Source: JBBRXJ01 sp038248505
GTDB lineage: Bacteria; Bacteroidota; Bacteroidia; Bacteroidales; JBBRXJ01
Length of the DNA: 36,981 nucleotides
Reading direction: 5' to 3'
Assembly: GCA_038248505.1 (NCBI GenBank)
Contig: JBBRXJ010000029.1
Coordinates: forward strand, 1 to 36,981
Below, in pieces: positions 33,510 to 36,981 of the stretch (the first letter of the stretch is position 1; every line of letters starts with the position of its first letter). The notes under the pieces were generated by a model. The model saw nothing but the letters and a program-made list of their open reading frames with translations, was not told where the DNA came from and did no database searches. Both the position numbers and the translations under genes were made by a program.

Positions 33510-33530
33510 TGTTAAATGTTAAATGTTAAA
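33510..33530. repeat. Three tandem copies of TGTTAAA
   Basis: Exact 7-bp units at 33510-33516, 33517-33523 and 33524-33530, 20 nt before the flavodoxin ATG and just past the MITE-like element. Copy number could vary by slippage and alter promoter spacing. Confidence 0.7.
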
Positions 33531-33550
33531 TATAAATTACAGAATAGATT

Positions 33551-33964
33551 ATGAAAAATGTTTTAATAGTATACAATAGCAAAACAGGTATTACTAAGAA
33601 ATACGCTGAGAATATTGCTTCTTTCTTAAAAGGCAAAGGTGCCAGCTGTATAGTAAAAGCCGATGAGGCATACAATGCTGCGGATCTAACTACAGCAAGT
33701 CATGTTTTATTGGGTTGCTGGACGAGTGGTTTATTTTTGTTTCTGCAACATCCAAATCCTGATTGGGTAACGTTTGCTAAAGCATTACCCTCTTTAAATG
33801 ACAAGAAAACAGGCTTATTTACAACATACAAATTAGCCACTGGAAGTATGTTTCCAAAAATGAGAGACAAGATAAACGCAAATCCTAGCCTATTGCTACG
33901 ATCAAAAAATGGTATACTTTCAGAAACCGATGAGTTTCTGCTCACTGATTTTATCTCTGCATAA
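33551..33964 (+). CDS. Flavodoxin-family protein
   Basis: A 137-residue protein with the short flavodoxin fold. The phosphate-binding loop follows strand 1 (MKNVLIVYNSKTGITKKYAENI, with NSKTGIT at about 9-15). SHVLLGCWTSGLFLF (about 52-66) and KTGLFTTYKLATGS (about 86-99) sit where loops contact FMN. It resembles the protoporphyrinogen oxidase/short flavodoxin groups, but which one cannot be decided. It stands alone between mscS and pbpC, converging on pbpC with 15 nt between stop codons. Confidence 0.78.
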   Translation: MKNVLIVYNSKTGITKKYAENIASFLKGKGASCIVKADEAYNAADLTTASHVLLGCWTSGLFLFLQHPNPDWVTFAKALPSLNDKKTGLFTTYKLATGSMFPKMRDKINANPSLLLRSKNGILSETDEFLLTDFISA

Positions 33965-33979
33965 TTATTCTTGTTAGCA

Positions 33980-36349
33980 TTATTGCATAATTAAAAAGTG
34001 TGCCGTTATACTATTGCCTATTTCATCAACAAGCACTACATCGTGCTTTCCGGCTGATGGACTTAGCGCCATCTGATGAATATATTGAGTTAATCCAATA
34101 TATTCACCATCTAAATGCCAATAAATAATTGCACTGGCTTCGCGATGGGCCACTTCAAAAACAGTTTGACCTTTTTGTGCATTCAAATTTACCGGCACAT
34201 AAATAGAGGCTGAAGCATGCGGATAAATAAATGCCATCACTGCTTGCTGCTCAGTTAGACAATCGCTACGGTAAGGAGGCAGAGACTTGTAAGTCGACTC
34301 CTTCTTTTTATAATACCACTCTTGCAAGGGAGGCAAAACAAACCATGGCAAATGCTTCATTTTTAAAGGAGATTCACACACATCTGTAACCTGATATCGT
34401 CCTGTAGCATTAAGATGAATTAGTTTGTGATACGGGCAAAATTCCGTATTCACTCCATTAAAATGCACCCAGACGGTATCAAGCAAGTCACAAAATTCGT
34501 TAGGACGATGCCCACTATTTCTACAAATGGCAATAGGTCGCAATTCATCCCATGGTGCCTCAAACCATGCCGATGAAGGAAGACCACGAAAAACTTCGAA
34601 CATTATAGGTGCTGCACTACCAACTCCAGTAAGACCGGGTCGACCTGTACCATCAGCATTGCCGACCCAAACAGCCACCACATATTTTGGGGTAACACCA
34701 ATAGCCCATGCATCTCTAAAACCAAAGCTGGTACCCGTTTTCCAGGCAACATTGCGCGCTGATAAAAAGTACTCCCATCCATTTTGCTGTTGCGGTTTAT
34801 TCACCTCTAACATAGCATTAAAAGTAAGCCATGAGGCAGCAGCACTCATAAAAGATTTACCTACTAATGGCACTGATAAACTATCAGCAATTTTTAATTG
34901 ATAAGTTAAAAGTCGCCAATCGCTCAAATTGTATTTACCATTGTATTTGTGAAAATGATTTAATGTGCGTGCCATAGACGCATACATAGATGCGGTCTCC
35001 CACAAACTCGTTTCAGCACCTCCAAGTATTAATGACAAACCATAATGACCCAATTGTTTTTTTATTGTTGAAAATCCCATACTTTGTAATAAATTATAAA
35101 AACGCGGGATACCATATTCTCTCAATAAAAAAACCGCAGGAATATTTAATGACCTAGACAACGCTTGCTGTGCGTGCACTGCACCATCAAAGGTATTGCT
35201 AAAATTTTTGGGTGAATACCCATTATACATTAAAGGAACATCAGGTAATAAGGTGCCTGGCAGAATTATACCAGCATCCATAGTTGCAGCGTATAAAAAA
35301 GGCTTTAGAATACTTCCTGTGCTTCGTGATGCCGTAACTATATCTACTGCATTCCCATGATCTTCCCCTTTCAGCGTTTTGGCATTTCCAACATACGCGA
35401 GCACCTCACCACTTTCAACATCGGCAATTAATACAGCAGCATTAAATATTTCGTTTGCTCGATGTACCAACATATTCCGATCAACCACATCAATCAGTTG
35501 TAATTGTTTATTTCTATCAATACTCGTTTGAACATGGGTACCAGCAGTTTTACCATAAACACGCGACACCAAATGAGGCGCAAGCCGAGGTAAGTCCAAA
35601 GGCTTTAATGGAAGACTTTCTGCAACAGATAATTCATAGGTACTTGTATCAATGATTCCTTTCTTCAATAATTGTAAAAGAAGTCTATTGCGTTTATTCA
35701 ATAATAAAGTTTGATTATGCCCTGGATATATCAGAGCGGGAGCATTAGGAAGTACCGCCAAAGTAGCAGCCTCTGCCCACGACAACTGATTGGAGGAGCG
35801 TCCAAAATACCGCCATGCAGCGGCCTCTAAACCAACCACATTACCACCAAAGGGTGCATGAGCTGCAAATTGTTTTAAAATATTTTCTTTTGAAAAACCT
35901 AATTCAGCTCGCGTAGCAAGAACTATTTCAATCATTTTTTGCCAAACATTTCGTGGCTTTCCTTTTCTACTTAAACGTATAAGCTGCATACTAATAGTAC
36001 TACCACCTGCAACAACGCGTTTAAATTTTATATTAAGGAAAGCTGCACGATAAAGCGAATATGGATTAACGCCAAAATGATTATAAAAATATTGATCTTC
36101 ATAATTAACCAAACATTGCGTAAATTTTGCAGGAAGCGTATCGCTCATAGGGAAACGCCACTGGCCATCAGCGGCAATCATGGCACCCAGTAACTGACCA
36201 TTGCGATCATCAAGCACGGTGGAATAAGGATCGTAAAAAAGAGGTTTTGGTAAACAGAAATAATATGCAACACTAAGCACAAGAAAGAAAGTGCCTAGTA
36301 TAATTTTTATTCTATGATTACTTATTAAACGCAAATAAAAACTCACCAT
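33980..36349 (-). CDS. pbpC: Penicillin-binding protein 1C (bifunctional)
   Basis: A 789-residue class A PBP. One N-terminal helix lies at about 13-31. The GT51 domain has VNYEDQYFYNHFGVNP (catalytic Glu in EDQ) and AGGSTISMQLIRL. The transpeptidase domain has the nucleophile in STGSILKP (SxxK), SxN as SLN in SRSLNIPA, and KTG in WKTGTSFGF. The last ~90 residues are the PBP1C C-terminal domain (from ASASIYVPVNLN). In many bacteria pbpC sits beside an alpha-2-macroglobulin gene, and here the remnant of one lies 136 nt upstream on the same strand. Confidence 0.94.
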   Translation of the reverse strand: MVSFYLRLISNHRIKIILGTFFLVLSVAYYFCLPKPLFYDPYSTVLDDRNGQLLGAMIAADGQWRFPMSDTLPAKFTQCLVNYEDQYFYNHFGVNPYSLYRAAFLNIKFKRVVAGGSTISMQLIRLSRKGKPRNVWQKMIEIVLATRAELGFSKENILKQFAAHAPFGGNVVGLEAAAWRYFGRSSNQLSWAEAATLAVLPNAPALIYPGHNQTLLLNKRNRLLLQLLKKGIIDTSTYELSVAESLPLKPLDLPRLAPHLVSRVYGKTAGTHVQTSIDRNKQLQLIDVVDRNMLVHRANEIFNAAVLIADVESGEVLAYVGNAKTLKGEDHGNAVDIVTASRSTGSILKPFLYAATMDAGIILPGTLLPDVPLMYNGYSPKNFSNTFDGAVHAQQALSRSLNIPAVFLLREYGIPRFYNLLQSMGFSTIKKQLGHYGLSLILGGAETSLWETASMYASMARTLNHFHKYNGKYNLSDWRLLTYQLKIADSLSVPLVGKSFMSAAASWLTFNAMLEVNKPQQQNGWEYFLSARNVAWKTGTSFGFRDAWAIGVTPKYVVAVWVGNADGTGRPGLTGVGSAAPIMFEVFRGLPSSAWFEAPWDELRPIAICRNSGHRPNEFCDLLDTVWVHFNGVNTEFCPYHKLIHLNATGRYQVTDVCESPLKMKHLPWFVLPPLQEWYYKKKESTYKSLPPYRSDCLTEQQAVMAFIYPHASASIYVPVNLNAQKGQTVFEVAHREASAIIYWHLDGEYIGLTQYIHQMALSPSAGKHDVVLVDEIGNSITAHFLIMQ

Positions 36350-36406
36350 AATTCATACTATACTAGCATTGTATCTGTAAATATTGAGATTTAAAATTAA
36401 CACTAA

Positions 36407-36475
36407 GGGCATAGAGTACACTAAACTCGGCGAGAAATAAAATCATCTCTTTGTGTCTTATGCACTCTATGTCCC
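36407..36475. repeat. REP-like imperfect inverted repeat between pbpC and the alpha-2-macroglobulin remnant
   Basis: GGGCATAGAGTACA (36407-36420) pairs at 12 of 14 positions with TGCACTCTATGTCC (36461-36474). The ctttgtgtctta and cactaagggcatagag texture resembles a family of acaaag/cacaaag-type short repeats seen between genes in many bacteria. It has no T-tract suited to termination. Confidence 0.45.
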
Positions 36476-36485
36476 AAATATTAAA

Positions 36486-36858
36486 CTACTTTACCACCTT
36501 TACCCAAGTACCTTTCTTGCGCGCCAAAGCTCTATTATCATACATAGCCTCGGCAGTAACAGAAGGTAAATAATACGTACCAGCATAAGATGCATTAAGA
36601 AGAATATTAAATATTTTTGATTCATCTGCCTTTAAGCCGGTATATAACATCACTCTATCATCACGTATATCCATGTAATCAGGAGTACTATAATTGCCTG
36701 TTTGAACAATATCACCTACACGTGTATTAACAATTTCCCAACCAGATGGAACTAGTTGTGTGATTGCAATATTTTTTATTTCACCCATTGCCCCATTATT
36801 TGAAAGAGTAAGTTCGGCTCTAAAATCTGTTCCTTGCTGCATGTCGGTGCCTGAAATA
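36486..36858 (-). pseudogene. C-terminal remnant of a bacterial alpha-2-macroglobulin gene
   Basis: The open frame of about 120 residues carries the last domain (MG10-like) of a bacterial alpha-2-macroglobulin: MQQGTDFRAELTLSNNG, the IAITQLVPSGWEIVNTR strand, and a final YYLPSVTAEAMYDN(R)A region. Full-length family members are typically well over 1,500 residues. Reading upstream of the internal Met the frame continues about nine codons (to NGQHISGTD) and meets a stop at 36870-36872, where insertion-sequence DNA begins. So the gene is broken here; the rest may lie beyond the element, outside the window. Its normal partner pbpC lies next door. Confidence 0.75.
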
Positions 36859-36981
36859 TGTTGACCGTTTTAAAGACTTAAAAAATCATTTTAAACTGGA
36901 AAAAAATGGCAACAAGAGAAGAATTTAAACTTAGTGAATCAGAACGTCGGAAACGAGTTTTCAGCGAAGATTTTAAGAAAC
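36859..36981 (+). mobile_element. Left end of an insertion sequence (truncated by the window)
   Basis: The alpha-2-macroglobulin homology stops at about 36858, and TGTTGACCG follows, with the 5-prime TG typical of IS3-family ends. A transposase-like ORF begins 47 nt in. The exact boundary, the other end and any target duplication are not visible. Confidence 0.55.
36906..36981 (+). CDS. Partial transposase N-terminus (IS3-type OrfA-like)
   Basis: The frame from the ATG at 36906 reads MATREEFKLSESERRKRV then FSEDFKK and runs off the window. The charged start and SE.RRKRVFSEDFK pattern is that of helix-turn-helix transposase subunits of IS3-like elements. Only 25 residues are seen. It is oriented opposite to the broken alpha-2-macroglobulin gene. 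Confidence 0.55.
   Translation, partial: MATREEFKLSESERRKRVFSEDFKK

Noticed and set aside
33551..33964. Idea that the flavodoxin gene is truncated
   Set aside because: 137 residues is normal for short flavodoxins and both FMN-loop regions are present.
34527..34901. A 124-codon plus-strand frame inside pbpC
   Set aside because: It is antisense to the transpeptidase domain of pbpC, which is intact; no domain recognised.

Overview
This window is AT-rich chromosomal DNA (roughly one third G+C by eye) from a member of the Bacteroidota. Four things point there: a secreted multi-PKD protein with a type IX secretion (T9SS) C-terminal sorting domain; the gene order CBS-protein / nadK / DUF6089-like barrel proteins / uppS / bamA / ompH / ompH / murI; DUF1080 and Gfo/Idh secreted proteins; and several upstream matches to the Bacteroidota -7 promoter element TAnnTTTG. 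The genus cannot be told from the sequence. Most of the window is conserved core genome with short intergenic gaps. I found no tRNA, rRNA or CRISPR array.

Layout. 1-115: a truncated copy of a short palindromic, MITE-like repeat. 275-3834 (+): a family 2 glycosyltransferase, a double DUF1080 lipoprotein and a Tat-exported Gfo/Idh oxidoreductase. 3874-6061 (+): a membrane sensor that ends after its HAMP domain, 4 nt before a TrkH potassium transporter. 6080-8909: pgeF (-), then an M16 zinc protease and an O-methyltransferase (+). 8939-20117 (all -): an envelope block. In transcription order it is a CBS protein, nadK, two DUF6089-like barrels (the second with an apparent frameshift in an A10 tract), uppS, bamA, ompH, a strong terminator, a second ompH, murI, mtgA and a TMTC-like membrane glycosyltransferase with TPRs. 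20415-24910: pdxJ and an alpha/beta hydrolase (+), a DnaQ-fold exonuclease and udk (-), a Dabb protein and manA (+). 25011-30369 (+): the PKD/T9SS protein with a clear terminator, engB, prs, rplY and pth. 30370-30695 is a gene-free gap. 30696-33964: an M64 peptidase (-), an MscS channel (+), the intact inverted copy of the MITE-like repeat, and a flavodoxin (+). 33980-36981: pbpC (-), the C-terminal remnant of an alpha-2-macroglobulin gene (-), and the start of an insertion-sequence transposase (+) that appears to have cut it.

How the genes work together. Much of the window serves the cell envelope. UppS makes the polyprenyl carrier, MurI makes D-glutamate, MtgA and PBP1C polymerise glycan, PgeF edits peptidoglycan precursors, and BamA with two Skp/OmpH chaperones builds the outer membrane. 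The GT2 enzyme, ManA, UppS and the TMTC-like protein could together make a lipid-linked mannose route to exported proteins, but this is inference. The DUF1080 and Gfo/Idh pair fits extracytoplasmic breakdown of 3-keto-glycosides.

The observations most worth a second look are: the apparent homopolymer frameshift in the signal peptide of the second DUF6089-like gene (17643-17652); the output-less HAMP sensor coupled to trkH; the inverted 90-bp repeats flanking 33 kb; the IS-disrupted alpha-2-macroglobulin next to pbpC; and promoter elements so close to start codons that the mRNAs would be almost leaderless. I did not find a convincing wholly new multi-gene system. The sensor-TrkH pair is the closest candidate.
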